In this document: positions 38,181 through 48,200 of the stretch, piece after piece
Layout of the letters: each line of letters begins with the position of its first letter
Numbering within the stretch: the first letter of the stretch is position 1
Source of the DNA: Stutzerimonas stutzeri
Lineage (GTDB): Bacteria > Pseudomonadota > Gammaproteobacteria > Pseudomonadales > Pseudomonadaceae
Assembly (NCBI RefSeq): GCF_015291885.1
Contig: NZ_CP036186.1
Span: 2,493,001-2,557,000, forward strand
Direction of reading: 5' to 3'
Length of the DNA: 64,000 bases
Made by a program: the position numbers and the translations under genes
The notes under the pieces: model-generated
The model's input: the letters and a program-made list of their open reading frames with translations, nothing else
Databases searched by the model: none
What the model was told of the DNA's origin: nothing

Positions 38181-39418
38181 CGCGTTTCGCGCTCCGCGGC
38201 CTCGCCGCCTCCAAGCACCGGGTTCTCTGCGGCCTGCTCAGCCATGCGTTGACTGTCCACTACCTCGACCTCTGCACCGTCGCGCAGGCGGTCTGTACCT
38301 TCCATGACGACCCGCTCGCCGACTTGCAGGCCCTCAAGCACTACAGTGATTTCGCCATTGCTGGGTCCAGCCTTGAGCAGGCGCAGCTGCACCTTGCTAT
38401 CGTCGCCAACGACATAGGCGAAGGTGCCGCGCGAGCCGAACTGCAGCGCCGCCGATGGAATCAGCACGGCGTCTGGCAGCGTTTCAACACGCAAGCGAAC
38501 GTTGACGAACTGGTTCGGCATCAGCAACTCGGCCTCGTTGTCGAAACGGGCCTTGAGCCGCAGCGTTCCTGTAGTGGCGTCGATCTGGTTGTCGATGCTC
38601 TCAAGCACGCCTTCGCCAAACAGCACTTTTTCGCCACGATCCCAGACCTGCACCGCAAGCTTGTCACCCTGGCGATAGCGCGTAAGCACCGGCAGCAGCT
38701 CGCCCTCGGGCAAGGTAAAGCTGATCGACATCGGCTGAGTTTGAGTGATCACAACCAACGGATCGGTGTCATTAGCTGCCACCAGATTGCCCGCATCGAG
38801 TTGACGCAGGCCTACACGACCGTCGATGGGTGAGCGTATCTGGGTGAACTCGAGGTTCAGACGTGCCTCATTGACCGCAGCCTGGTTGGCTGCCAGCGTG
38901 CCCTGATATTGGCTGACCAGCGCTTCCTGGGTATCCAGCATCTGCTTGGCGATGCTGTCGTCAGCATACAGTCCGCGGTAGCGCTCGAAGTCCACTTGTG
39001 CGTTCTTCAGCTGTGCGCGGTTTTGCTGCAAGGTGCCCTCTGCCTGCTGCAGCGCGACCTTGTACGGGCGCGGGTCGATCACCGCCAGCAGATCCCCCTT
39101 CTTGACGCGCTGCCCCTCCTCGAAACGCAGTTCGACCAGCTCTCCACCTACACGGCTGCGCAGATTGACAGTGTTCAGCGGGACTACGCTACCGAGCGCC
39201 TTGTTGTACACCTCGAACTCGCCCTTTTCGACCTTTGCCACCCGTACGGGAACCGGCCCGCCAAAGGCACCGAAGCCCGGGCGGCCACCGGGGCGCTGGG
39301 GCGTTTCCTGCGGCGAGGGCCACAACCACCAGACCAGCAGCCCGATGGCGACAGCGGCAAGAATGAGCAGCAGCCAACGAAGGCTGGAACGAGCAGAACT
39401 AGGATGAGCCTCGGACAT
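38177..39418 (-). CDS. muxA: RND efflux periplasmic adaptor, MuxA/MdtA-like
   Basis: With the ATG at 39418 the protein has 413 residues: an N-terminal membrane anchor ([21 protein letters not shown], about 13-33), a Pro/Gly-rich linker, the lipoyl halves ([21 protein letters not shown] and [20 protein letters not shown]) around a coiled-coil hairpin, and the C-terminal beta domains ending in DGAEVEVVD. An in-frame GTG at 39508 would add 30 residues before the anchor; neither start has a clear Shine-Dalgarno, and I prefer the ATG because the anchor then lies at the N-terminus. It opens the mux operon and faces a MurJ-like gene across a 282-bp divergent region. Confidence 0.9.
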   Translation of the reverse strand: MSEAHPSSARSSLRWLLLILAAVAIGLLVWWLWPSPQETPQRPGGRPGFGAFGGPVPVRVAKVEKGEFEVYNKALGSVVPLNTVNLRSRVGGELVELRFEEGQRVKKGDLLAVIDPRPYKVALQQAEGTLQQNRAQLKNAQVDFERYRGLYADDSIAKQMLDTQEALVSQYQGTLAANQAAVNEARLNLEFTQIRSPIDGRVGLRQLDAGNLVAANDTDPLVVITQTQPMSISFTLPEGELLPVLTRYRQGDKLAVQVWDRGEKVLFGEGVLESIDNQIDATTGTLRLKARFDNEAELLMPNQFVNVRLRVETLPDAVLIPSAALQFGSRGTFAYVVGDDSKVQLRLLKAGPSNGEITVVLEGLQVGERVVMEGTDRLRDGAEVEVVDSQRMAEQAAENPVLGGGEAAERETR

Positions 39419-39549
39419 GAACGCGGGTTCGCTTGAAAAGGAGCGTGAACCATAAGCAGTCGCGAACCGCTCGCAAAGTGCCTTTACGGCATTTTTACTT
39501 ATCGACACATTTGATCGGGCTCAAGGAGCTGATTCGAGTTTGGAACCAA

Positions 39550-39561
39550 GGCATTAATGCC
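39550..39561. promoter_or_regulatory. 12-bp perfect palindrome in the muxA/murJ-like divergent region
   Basis: GGCATTAATGCC lies 132 bp upstream of the muxA ATG and 140 bp upstream of the flippase gene. The surrounding 150 bp are AT-rich for this genome. It could be an operator for either direction; no regulator gene is adjacent. Confidence 0.3.
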
Positions 39562-39700
39562 CAGTCTATCTACCGTTCGACTTACTGGCCTTTAGCTTGT
39601 ACGCCAACGCTAGTGACCAGGCCCTCACCTGCAGCACGTCGCATTGGACGTTGTCGTGTCGTTAACCGGCCACCTATGGATGGCCGCAAAGGATCAAGGA

Positions 39701-41167
39701 ATGAACACTTCACTGGTCATCCTGGCACTCACCATAGCCAGTTTTCTTCTCGGCTTTTTGCGCGATATCTTCATCGCGCGGGAATTCGGAATCAGTTGGG
39801 ACGCTGACCTGATTTTCGTTGCCCTGATCCTGCCGATGTTCTTTGAGAATTTTCTCGGGCTGGCGCTGCGCGACGCGATGATTCCGTACCTGCAAAAACT
39901 GCGCAGCCAATCCGATGAGGTATTCAGAGCAGTGGCTCGCTGGCTGTACTGGCGCATCAGCCTCGCCGGAGTAGCGGTCGCTCTAATTATCATCGTCGCC
40001 AACTACTGGATTCTCAGCCTGCTCGCTCCGGGGTGGAGTGCCGCCCAGCTAGATGCCGGACAATTGGTTTTCTGTGCCGGGGCTATGCTGATTGCAGTGC
40101 AGGCAGTGATTTATTGCCAAAGCTCGCTGCTGAACATGGACGGTATTTTCATATTGCCAATGACCCGCACTGTCCTGCTCAACGCAGGAGCGATCATCGG
40201 CATTCTGATATTCGGGCCTCAGGGCATCGTTATCTTCGCAGGCATGCTCCTGCCGCAACTGATGCTCATCGTGCTGCAGCACCGCCGCCTCGGGTACCTG
40301 AGTGGCTGCAGCAAGGCAGCGGGTAAAGGTCGCGGCGGCGACTTCGGTAAGGCACTGGCCCCGGTATTGCTCGCTGCGGGCGCGCAGCAAGCGTGCATCC
40401 TTGCCGAGCGCATCTTCGCTTCCTATCTGGAGGACGGCACCATCACCATGCTGTCGTTCTCCTACCGCATCGTAACCATTCCGTTGACGCTCTATGCACT
40501 GTCGATTCTGGCTGTGCTTTTCCCGAAATTCGCATCCAGCTGGCATGACAATGACCACGAAGCCTTTGCCGCAACCATCCGCAAGGGACTGCTCGCCACG
40601 CTGCTGTTCCTGGTTCCGGCCGCCGTTGTGCTCAGTTCCTTCCCAGAAACAGTGGTGACGGTACTGCTGGAGCGCGGGGAATTCGGCGCAGAACAGACAA
40701 GTGCAACAGCGCCTCTAGTTGCACTCTATGGATTGGGTTTGCCAGCTATGGGATTGGCGCTGCTCTGGGGTCGCGCTCTATTGGCCCAACAACAAGGACG
40801 ACTGTTCTTCATAATCACGTTGATCAGTTCATCAATGACCATTGGCCTCGACGCCTTGCTGTACCGCCCTTACGGTGCTGAAGGGCTCGCGCTGGCTTTT
40901 TCCGCTGGTGCTTTGCTACAAGCGTTGTTCATGGGACTCTACGTGCATCGATCTGCACCTGCAGCGCTGGGCCTGCGGGTTTTGCTGCGCTGGACCGTCA
41001 CCGCCAGCGTTCTGGTTGTTGGCCTGCACTTTGTTCCGCAGCCTCATGGTCTTATCGAATTGTGCCTGTATATCGCGCTGGTTCTGGCCGCCTTCGCTGC
41101 CGGGGTTGGGCTGCTTGGTGAGCGCGACCTCTTCCGGCCGAGCTATTGGTCAATGCGTAACGTCTGA
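39701..41167 (+). CDS. MurJ/MviN-family flippase (additional, non-housekeeping copy)
   Basis: The 488-residue integral membrane protein has about 13-14 hydrophobic segments and the MurJ/MOP flippase signature near the N-terminus (FLLGFLRDIFIAREFGISWDADLIFVALILPMFF), plus ERGEFGAEQT in the second half. MurJ proteins flip lipid-linked cell-wall or polysaccharide precursors. This copy is not beside ribF or rpsT, where the housekeeping murJ of gammaproteobacteria is often found, so it more likely serves an exopolysaccharide. The ATG at 39701 has AAAGGA 7 nt upstream; earlier in-frame ATGs (39644, 39680) lack one. It ends at a bidirectional terminator shared with a SAF-domain oxidoreductase. Codon use is slightly less GC-rich than in the neighbours. 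Confidence 0.8.
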   Translation: MNTSLVILALTIASFLLGFLRDIFIAREFGISWDADLIFVALILPMFFENFLGLALRDAMIPYLQKLRSQSDEVFRAVARWLYWRISLAGVAVALIIIVANYWILSLLAPGWSAAQLDAGQLVFCAGAMLIAVQAVIYCQSSLLNMDGIFILPMTRTVLLNAGAIIGILIFGPQGIVIFAGMLLPQLMLIVLQHRRLGYLSGCSKAAGKGRGGDFGKALAPVLLAAGAQQACILAERIFASYLEDGTITMLSFSYRIVTIPLTLYALSILAVLFPKFASSWHDNDHEAFAATIRKGLLATLLFLVPAAVVLSSFPETVVTVLLERGEFGAEQTSATAPLVALYGLGLPAMGLALLWGRALLAQQQGRLFFIITLISSSMTIGLDALLYRPYGAEGLALAFSAGALLQALFMGLYVHRSAPAALGLRVLLRWTVTASVLVVGLHFVPQPHGLIELCLYIALVLAAFAAGVGLLGERDLFRPSYWSMRNV

Positions 41168-41218
41168 TGCCACGGCGGCGATGCCTTGTCGCCGCCCTCA
41201 CCCCGATCAAGCACAAAC

Positions 41219-41252
41219 AAAAAGGCCGCTGACATACGACAGCGGCCTTTTT
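41219..41252. terminator. Bidirectional terminator between flippase and SAF oxidoreductase genes
   Basis: AAAAAGGCCGCTG (41219-41231) and CAGCGGCCTTTTT (41240-41252) form a perfect 13-bp stem with A and T runs on both sides. A further GGCGGCGA/TCGCCGCC hairpin without a T tract lies just upstream at 41174-41196. Confidence 0.9.
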
Positions 41253-41265
41253 GTTGCGGTAATGA

Positions 41266-42510
41266 TCAGCCTCCGAACGCAAGCATCCCCATTGTTTGAA
41301 TGCTCGGTGCAGTCCAGCCTGCCGAACTGCGCTCAACCTCGATCAGACGGGGCCTTCGCTGCTCCATTACGATATCCAGTGCGCGACTCGGCAGGATGTC
41401 GATATCGTCGAACGTGATGATCTGACCCGGCTCGACAGCACGTTTGAGTGCGGTCTTGCGTAGCAGCCCGATCGGCACGTGATCTGGATGCTCGGCCAGC
41501 TTGATGGCTTCGCCACGGAACTGGAAACCACCAATGCCACGCTCGATCAGCTCGCCGGGCTTCATCGCACGTTTGGCGATGGCGGCGACACCCAAGGTCG
41601 GCTCGGTCGAGTTATTGAGCAGCACGCCGCCGCCGTTAAGCACGCGACGTACGGTTTTGCCAACCTCCAGCGAGCAGAGGTGGAACGGGCGCACCAGCGT
41701 GTAGAACGGCCCACGTCCCAGCTTGAAGTATTCGATGGCGCGCGCCTGATCCTCGTCGTGTTTCCCTACCAGAAACACGCCGCCGGCTGGGTAACCGGAA
41801 GGGATGACATAGTCGACGATCGGCTGCCCTGCTCGCTCGGCCATCATGCCCAGCAGGCTGGCGCTGTCGTCCAGGTTGGTAGAGGCCAGTCCCTCCATCC
41901 CCTGGCGGGTGATGGTCGCGCCCAGTCCATTGCCGATGATCACCTGCTCAATCTGCACCTTGGTGCCGTCGGTAAAGGAAGTCGTCTGATCAACGCTGAT
42001 GCCCTGACGGTTGGCCCAATAAACCATATCTTCAGGGGAAGGATCGTGGTTCAGGTAGCCCTTCATATTGCCGTAGACCAACGGCTCGAATCCCATCTGC
42101 AGCGCGTCTTCACGCAACGCAGCAAGGGAGCCGGGCTGGTCGCCCTCAGCCTCAGTGAGGAAGCCCTTACCAGCCAGATAAGAGCCTGTAGTTACCTGCA
42201 GCTCGGCGTTGACCGTCACCACCTGCAATCCGGCTTGGAAGGCTCGCTCGATAACTGACGTTCCATGGAATACGTCACCGCTGCATTCGACGATAAGGTC
42301 TGAATGGTCGATGAGCTCGTCCAGGGAATTAGTGAGCACGTCTGCCAGTGGAAAGTCCGCCATCGAAGACAGCGGGCGACGCGTTAAAACACGTGAAATC
42401 ACCATGTCCGGGTAATGTTGTTTGATCAGCCGAACAAAGCCACGGGCGATCATTCCAGTTCCGGATACACCGATTCTTTTGATATCTGAGGTAGGCATAA
42501 CTGAATCCAT
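41266..42510 (-). CDS. NAD(P)-binding homoserine dehydrogenase-like protein with C-terminal SAF domain
   Basis: The 414-residue protein starts with a Rossmann motif (RIGVSGTGMIARGFVRLI), followed by HSDLIVECSGDVFHGTSVIERAFQAGLQVVTVN, as in homoserine/dihydrodipicolinate-type dehydrogenases. Residues about 335-395 (PIGLLRKTALKRAVEPGQIITFDDIDIL) resemble a SAF domain, found in sialic acid synthases and altronate-type dehydratases. The middle holds an EDMVYWANRQGIS...SFTDGTKVQIEQ catalytic-looking region. The reaction is unknown to me; oxidoreduction of a sugar or amino-acid precursor for a surface glycan fits the adjacent flippase gene (inference). The start may be the ATG at 42510 or 42498; neither has a strong ribosome binding site. 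Confidence 0.75.
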   Translation of the reverse strand: MDSVMPTSDIKRIGVSGTGMIARGFVRLIKQHYPDMVISRVLTRRPLSSMADFPLADVLTNSLDELIDHSDLIVECSGDVFHGTSVIERAFQAGLQVVTVNAELQVTTGSYLAGKGFLTEAEGDQPGSLAALREDALQMGFEPLVYGNMKGYLNHDPSPEDMVYWANRQGISVDQTTSFTDGTKVQIEQVIIGNGLGATITRQGMEGLASTNLDDSASLLGMMAERAGQPIVDYVIPSGYPAGGVFLVGKHDEDQARAIEYFKLGRGPFYTLVRPFHLCSLEVGKTVRRVLNGGGVLLNNSTEPTLGVAAIAKRAMKPGELIERGIGGFQFRGEAIKLAEHPDHVPIGLLRKTALKRAVEPGQIITFDDIDILPSRALDIVMEQRRPRLIEVERSSAGWTAPSIQTMGMLAFGG

Positions 42511-42715
42511 TCAATGGGCATCAGCGCTATGACAGCGGCTGTGCGAAAAGATTTTTGAAAAGCTGCCTATTTGCCACTTTTGCAGACTTCTCCACACCCG
42601 TGAATCCTGGAACAGGTGACGTGAGAGAAATTAGTTGCCAGCCGATGAATATGCTAATTGACGACGACAAGCGGTTTGCAGGCCGCCGTTATTATTCCGC
42701 CGCCAGAAAACAGAA

Positions 42716-42743
42716 CGGCGAGCGCTTTATAAAAGGCTCGCCG
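42716..42743 (-). terminator. Terminator after tpx
   Basis: CGGCGAGC (42716-42723) and GCTCGCCG (42736-42743) form an 8-bp perfect stem with a 12-nt loop. Read on the minus strand it is followed by TTCTGTTTTC, 24 bp past the tpx stop. Confidence 0.65.
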
Positions 42744-42766
42744 CTTTGAGCTAAAAGACCGGGCAA

Positions 42767-43267
42767 TCAGCCAAGCGAAGCGATAGCAGCCTCGTAATTC
42801 GGCTCGCTACCGATCTCACTAACCAGTTCGCTATGCAAAACTCGATCGTGCTCGTCCAGCACGATGACTGCACGTGCAGCCACGCCAGTCAGAGGTCCGC
42901 TGGCGATGGCCACACCGTAGTTCACAAGGAACTCGGCGCCGCGCATGGTGGACAGGTTGACCACATTCTCCAGCCCTTCGGAGCCGCAGAAACGCTTTTG
43001 GGCGAACGGCAGATCCGCAGAAATGCAGAGCACCACGGTGTTTGCCAAAGCATTGGCCTGCGCATTGAACTTGCGCACCGACGTGGCGCAGGTGGGCGTA
43101 TCAACGCTCGGGAAAATGTTGAGGATCTTGCGCTTTCCGGCAAAGGCCGTCAGGTCGACATCGGCAAGATCAGCGCCGACCAGACTGAACGCCTTGGCCT
43201 GTTGACCGACTTGCGGAAAATCGCCAGTCACTTGAACCGGCGCGCCTTTCAGGGTGATTTCGGGCAT
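42767..43267 (-). CDS. tpx: Thiol peroxidase Tpx (atypical 2-Cys peroxiredoxin)
   Basis: The 166-residue peroxiredoxin reduces hydrogen peroxide and alkyl hydroperoxides using thioredoxin. It shows the peroxidatic Cys60 in [19 protein letters not shown] and the resolving Cys94 in [15 protein letters not shown], plus the family ending [11 protein letters not shown]. Length and cysteine spacing match E. coli Tpx. AAGGAG 8 nt before the ATG marks the start. It is a single-gene unit flanked by hairpins on both sides; the symporter terminator lies just upstream of its promoter. No OxyR site could be recognised by eye. Confidence 0.95.
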   Translation of the reverse strand: MPEITLKGAPVQVTGDFPQVGQQAKAFSLVGADLADVDLTAFAGKRKILNIFPSVDTPTCATSVRKFNAQANALANTVVLCISADLPFAQKRFCGSEGLENVVNLSTMRGAEFLVNYGVAIASGPLTGVAARAVIVLDEHDRVLHSELVSEIGSEPNYEAAIASLG

Positions 43268-43294
43268 TTACGTCGCTCCTTATATACAGGGTAG

Positions 43295-43327
43295 AAAAAA
43301 GGCCGTGAACCCAACGATCCACGGCCC
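43295..43327 (-). terminator. Terminator after the alanine/glycine symporter gene
   Basis: On the minus strand GGGCCGTG and CACGGCC pair around a 12-nt loop and are followed by six T residues (A run at 43295-43300 on the plus strand). It lies about 58 bp past the symporter stop. Confidence 0.8.
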
Positions 43328-43385
43328 TGGGTGATGTTCGAGCAGACGATGAATCGCCATTGCGTTCAACGACTGACATCGGACA

Positions 43386-44729
43386 TCAGCTACGTGCGAA
43401 ATATTCCTTGGTGAGTTTGACTACCACCGGACTCAGCAACAGCAGCGAGATCAGGTTGGGGATAGCCATCAGGCCGTTCAGCGTATCAGCCAGCAACCAG
43501 GCGAAGTCGAGTTGGGCAATCGCACCGAAGGGCACTGCCAACACCCAGATCACACGGAATGGCCAGATGGCCCGAGTGCCAACCAGGAACTCCCAGCACT
43601 TTTCGCCGAAATAGCTCCAGCCAAGGATGGTGGTGAAGGCGAAGACCACCAGCGCGATAGTGAGGATGATGCCGCCAACACCCGGCATGGCCGACTCGAA
43701 GGCTGCCGCGGACAGCGCCGCACCGCTTTCGCCGCTGGTCCAGACCCCGGTGCAGATGATCGCCAGGCCGGTCATCGAGCAGACGATGATGGTGTCGATG
43801 AATGTACCCAGCATGCCGATCATGCCCGAACGGACCGAGCTAGTGGTGGTACCTGCGGCCTGAGCGATACCGGCAGTACCGAGGCCCGCTTCGTTGGAGA
43901 AAATTCCGCGGGCGACACCAAAACGAATCGCAGCGATCACGGCAGCGCCAGCGAAACCACCGGTGGCGGCAATCGGCGAGAAAGCGTGAGTGAAGATCAG
44001 ATCGAACGCAGCCGGAATGGCCGAAGCATTGACCACCAGCACTACCAACGCAGCGATCAGATAAGCCAGGCACATGAACGGCACCAGCGACGCGGCCACC
44101 ACACCGATGCGGCGAATGCCGCCTAGAATCACCAGACCCACGGCCACCATGGTGATCAGACCGGTTGCCCACAGTGGCACCGAGAATGTGGTTTCCAGCG
44201 CGTGCGCCATGCTGTTGACCTGGACCATGTTGCCGATCCCGAAGCCAGCCAGGCCGCCAAAGATGGAAAACGCGGTACCAAGCCAGAGCCACTTCTTGCC
44301 CAGGCCGTTCTTGATCGCATACATCGGACCGCCGACATGCTCACCACGGTCGTCCTTTTCACGGTAGTGAACCGCAAGCACGACTTCGCAATACTTGGTG
44401 GCCATACCGACCAGCGCGGTGCACCACATCCAGAACAACGCACCCGGCCCGCCAAGGAATATCGCAGTGGCCACACCGGCGATGTTGCCGGTACCTACCG
44501 TTGCCGCCAGGGAGGTCATCAGCGCCTGGAACGGGCTGATTTCACCGGTCGCTTCGTCACCTTTGGTACGCCCGCGCCACATCAGGGCGAAACCGGTGCC
44601 AATACGGGTCAGCGGCATGAACTTGAGCATGATCATCAGCACCAGGCCAGTACCGAGAATCAGCACCAGCATGGGTGGGCCCCAGACGAGGCCGTTGATG
44701 CTATTGACGAGGTTATTCAGAAATTCCAT
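43386..44729 (-). CDS. Alanine/glycine:cation symporter (AGCS family)
   Basis: The 447-residue inner-membrane carrier has about 10-11 hydrophobic segments and the AGCS hallmarks: LMTSLAATVGTGNIAGVATAIFLGGPGALFWMW, KYCEVVLAVHYR and RGIFSNEAGLGTAGIAQAA. It takes up alanine or glycine with sodium or protons. AAGG 7 nt before the ATG supports the start. Its unusually long upstream region contains a 12-bp stem-loop but no glycine riboswitch that I can see, so regulation is unclear. Single-gene transcript with its own terminator. Confidence 0.92.
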   Translation of the reverse strand: MEFLNNLVNSINGLVWGPPMLVLILGTGLVLMIMLKFMPLTRIGTGFALMWRGRTKGDEATGEISPFQALMTSLAATVGTGNIAGVATAIFLGGPGALFWMWCTALVGMATKYCEVVLAVHYREKDDRGEHVGGPMYAIKNGLGKKWLWLGTAFSIFGGLAGFGIGNMVQVNSMAHALETTFSVPLWATGLITMVAVGLVILGGIRRIGVVAASLVPFMCLAYLIAALVVLVVNASAIPAAFDLIFTHAFSPIAATGGFAGAAVIAAIRFGVARGIFSNEAGLGTAGIAQAAGTTTSSVRSGMIGMLGTFIDTIIVCSMTGLAIICTGVWTSGESGAALSAAAFESAMPGVGGIILTIALVVFAFTTILGWSYFGEKCWEFLVGTRAIWPFRVIWVLAVPFGAIAQLDFAWLLADTLNGLMAIPNLISLLLLSPVVVKLTKEYFARS

Positions 44730-45235
44730 TCGAGCACCTTATTTCTTATAGGCGAGTTCCCTCGCGTTAGGGTCGCGCTACCGTGGAGCCGTTGAAAAAC
44801 ATGACGCTTGTGGCGGTGGTTTTTCAGCGGCCAGGTAACGACGATTCCGATCCGCCTCTGGAGCTTGTAAGCGCTGAGGCGGCAGGCGCATTGCAAGACT
44901 CGTGCTAGAGCGTTGCGCGGTTATGACCGCGACGGTCGGAAGCGTGGATGCTACCACTGCATTCGTGCGTTGGGCTTGGGGCAATCGCGCCAGATTCGAT
45001 GACCGAATCGACCTGAAAACCGGGCCAATCGGTCAAGCCGGCGATAACTCGCGCCCAACGCCTAACAAATGACACGGAAAGCGGAAATCAGCGTAGCCCA
45101 CTATGGTGCGCCTGCCAAGGGCGACTGATGCGAATTGGTGCAAGCCGTGACGGTGCCGTTGCGGACGACCGCGGGTTGAGGGCAAAAAAGCGGCCATCGC
45201 GTGCAAGCGCCAGCAGAGTGCGGCGCTGCAATCGA
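44730..45235. other. Long intergenic region with a 12-bp stem-loop in the symporter leader
   Basis: About 506 bp without a defended gene between tamB (whose 3' end is at 45236) and the symporter start. CCGTTGAAAAAC (44789-44800) pairs with GTTTTTCAGCGG (44819-44830) with one wobble, 60-101 bp upstream of the symporter ATG. The inverted 9-mers GCGTTGGGC (44967) and GCCCAACGC (45053) lie further upstream. No known riboswitch or sRNA family is recognised. No clear terminator for tamB was found. Confidence 0.45.
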
Positions 45236-48200
45236 TCAGAAATCCCGGCGATAGAACACATCGAGCGAGCTTGCCAGACCACTGGCGGCTTCGAGGAAGA
45301 TCCGCCGCGTCAGCTGATAGCGCAGGGCGATGGTGTTGGACGGCTCAAACACCCCTACCCCATAACGCAGCGCCAGTCGCTCGGTCAGGCGTCCGGTGGC
45401 CACGACGCTGGTTCCCGCGCCGGTGCCTTCGGTGTCCAGCTGGAAGTCCTGAATGCCCAGGCGTTGAGCCAGGCCACCAGTGATCGACGAGCTGCCAGCC
45501 AAACCGAGCCCCAGCGCAGCCTGTGCTAACAGATTGCTATCCCCGGTATCGGCACCCAGCGCTCGGCCCAACACCAGGTAGGCCAGTGCCTGCTCCTGGC
45601 TCATTGCCGGCTCGGAGAACACGTCGATGCGTGGCTGCTCCGCGCTGCCGGTGATGCGTAGACCGGCGACCACGTTTTCTGCGTCGATTCGACGGATCGC
45701 TTCGATATTCAGGAACGGCTGACTGATCATGCCGGTGAACAACAGTTCGGCACGTCGAATGGTCAGCCGCTGACCATAGGCGCGATAACGGCCGTTCTTC
45801 AGCTGCAGCTCGCCGCGTGCGTCCAGGTTGTCTCCAATGTGCAGATAACCGGCAAGATCGGCAGTCAGACCGAAGCCGGAGAAACGCAGGCGGTCCTGAC
45901 CCACCTCTACGTCGATGTCCATCTTCACCGCCAGCGGCGTGGCCGGCTCTTCGGCTTCGCGTCCAACGATTACCGTATCTTCCGAAATCCTCACGGTCGC
46001 CGGCGGCAGCTCCCGCACGGTAATTGCACCTCGGGGCACTTCGATACGACCGCTTACTGCCAGTTCCTGCCCGCTCAGCACGATGCGCAGGTCTGGCTCG
46101 ACCTCCAGATCAGCGTACGGCTCGACGACTACGGGCAAACGACTGCCCTTGATGGCGAGGTCAAGGTCAAGTTCATCCTGCCAGTCCAGCGCGCCGCTCA
46201 GGCTGCCGCGCCCTTGCTCGCCAGCCCGCCAGTCGCCATCGATGTTCAGCCGTTCGCCCTCGATCAACACGCGAACTCGCAGGTCCTCGAACGCCGTGGG
46301 CAGTTCACTGCCGGCTATTTCGCCGCCGGTGAGCAATAGCTGGCCATTGAGCGTCGGCTGCTGCAGCCTGCCGGCCAGCTGACCGCTACCATTGAGCTGC
46401 CCGCGCAGCCGCTCGACCATCGGCACGAAAGGCCGCGCCACCGCCAGGTCGAAGCCACTCAGGCGAAACTCACCATTGATGGGCTTCGCCTCCGGCCGTG
46501 GATCGATCTGCAGCTGAACCTCAAGTTCACCCAGCTCGCCGCCCTGGAAGCGCAATTCATTGTCGATCCGCTCAGGCAGCAGACGACTGTTGAGTACAAG
46601 GGTCTGGTACGGGAAGTCATGCCACTCATCCGCATCACGGATGCGCAGCACACCAGGTCCGGCATCGACCTGAATTCGGCCGTTGGGGCCGCTGGCGGGT
46701 AGGTCCAGTTCGATATCCGCATTGAGCTCACCCTGCCAACGGAAGTCCTCGGGCAGATATTCGGCCAGGGACTGCAACGCAAAGTCGCGCAGGCGGTAGC
46801 GAATCCGTGGGTCCGGCATCAGGCGCTGATCTTCTGCGCAAAGGGTGGCGGGCCCCGAGAGCCAGCAATGTGCACCCAGATCCAGGCGCCCATCGGCGAA
46901 GCGCTGCAGCGTTGCCGGGCGTTGCAAGGCCCAGTTCTGCTGCTCGGCGCTTAGCTCGCCACGCGTCAGTCGCCCGACCCAGTCCTCGCCACGCAGCCCG
47001 CCATCGAATGCCAGTGCCAGATCGAGCAACGGGCCCTGCAGTTGCAGGTCTGCCTGGTGTTTTTCCGCCGTGCCTTCGGCATTGACGTGTAAAGCGCCGA
47101 GATCGGTGTCGCCTGCGCGAATGCGCTCGGCGTTCAGCGCCAGGCGACCACGCTCGCCATCGGAAAGCTGACCCTGAAGGCTGAGGCGCCGCAGGCGATT
47201 GTCCTGGTACGCAAGATTGCGCCCGCTGAGTTCCACCTGCGCGCTCGGTGCCGCAGCGGTCCCGCTCAGCGCCACCTCGCCATTCAGCTGCCCACGAAGA
47301 TCCGGCCAAAGCTGCGCCAGGCGGCTCAACTCGAGCTGCAGCTGCCCTTCCAGCGTTTGCGCCCAGATGCCGCTGCCGTGCACACGGTTATCCCCCATGC
47401 GCAGGTCTACGATCGGCAGGGTCCAACGCTCGCCCTCCCCACTGGCCTGCAACTGCAGGCTGGTGTTCTGGCCGCGCAGGCGCCCGCTGATATCGAGGCT
47501 CGCCTCGGCCTGCAGGCGCTCATCACGCAGAGCGCCCTGGCTTTGCAGGGAACCACCAAGGTTTCCCGGCAGCTCAGCCAGCCAGTACGCCGGGTCGAGA
47601 TCGCTTAGCGCCAGATCGGCTTTCCAATCAAGACCTTCGGCGAACCCGATGCTGACCGAACCCACTGCGCTGCCCTGCCCGGCGCGCAGATCCAGCTGTG
47701 GCAGGTGGACCGATTCAAGGTTACCGCTGACCGGGCTGTTCAGCGTGAAGTCACCCGCCGGTCCCGTCATGGCGGATTGGAAGTTGCCGAGATAATTGCC
47801 GTCGTCGTACTGAATTTGCGCCTTGAGTTCGCGCAACGCCACCGGTGGCTCGTCAATATCCGGGTACAGCCGCCGCCAGGGAAAATCGCGCCAGAGCAGG
47901 TCGGCGTTGGCTTCCAGACCATCCTGCCAATCGACATCGCCGCTAAGCCGCACATCGCGTTGCTGTCCGGCGTCCAGTTCGAGCATGGCAATCTGTGCTC
48001 CACTCGGGCCGACCACTCCCTCGAGCGCCACGCGGACCAAACCGCCCTCCCCCGGCAGCAGGGTTGTGCCGAGCACGCGGTAGCCATCATCCATGTTGCC
48101 GGTCGCGGTCAACTGCAGATCATTCAGACGCAAGGTTTCCGGCAGATCAGGCAACGCCTTGAAACCGTGGGCATTCAGTTTGATGGTAGCCGGCAGGTGC

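Noticed and set aside
42555..42749. 64-codon plus-strand frame upstream of the tpx terminator
   Set aside because: There is no ribosome binding site, it overlaps the tpx terminator, and its composition is not protein-like.
44967..45075. attC-like integron recombination site (GTTGGGC ... GCCCAACGCCTAAC)
   Set aside because: The inverted 9-mers are real, but the core sites face outward (GTTRRRY left, RYYYAAC right), the reverse of an attC. No integrase or cassette gene is nearby.
44730..45235. Glycine riboswitch before the alanine/glycine symporter
   Set aside because: The minus-strand leader lacks the conserved tandem aptamer cores; only a simple stem-loop is visible.
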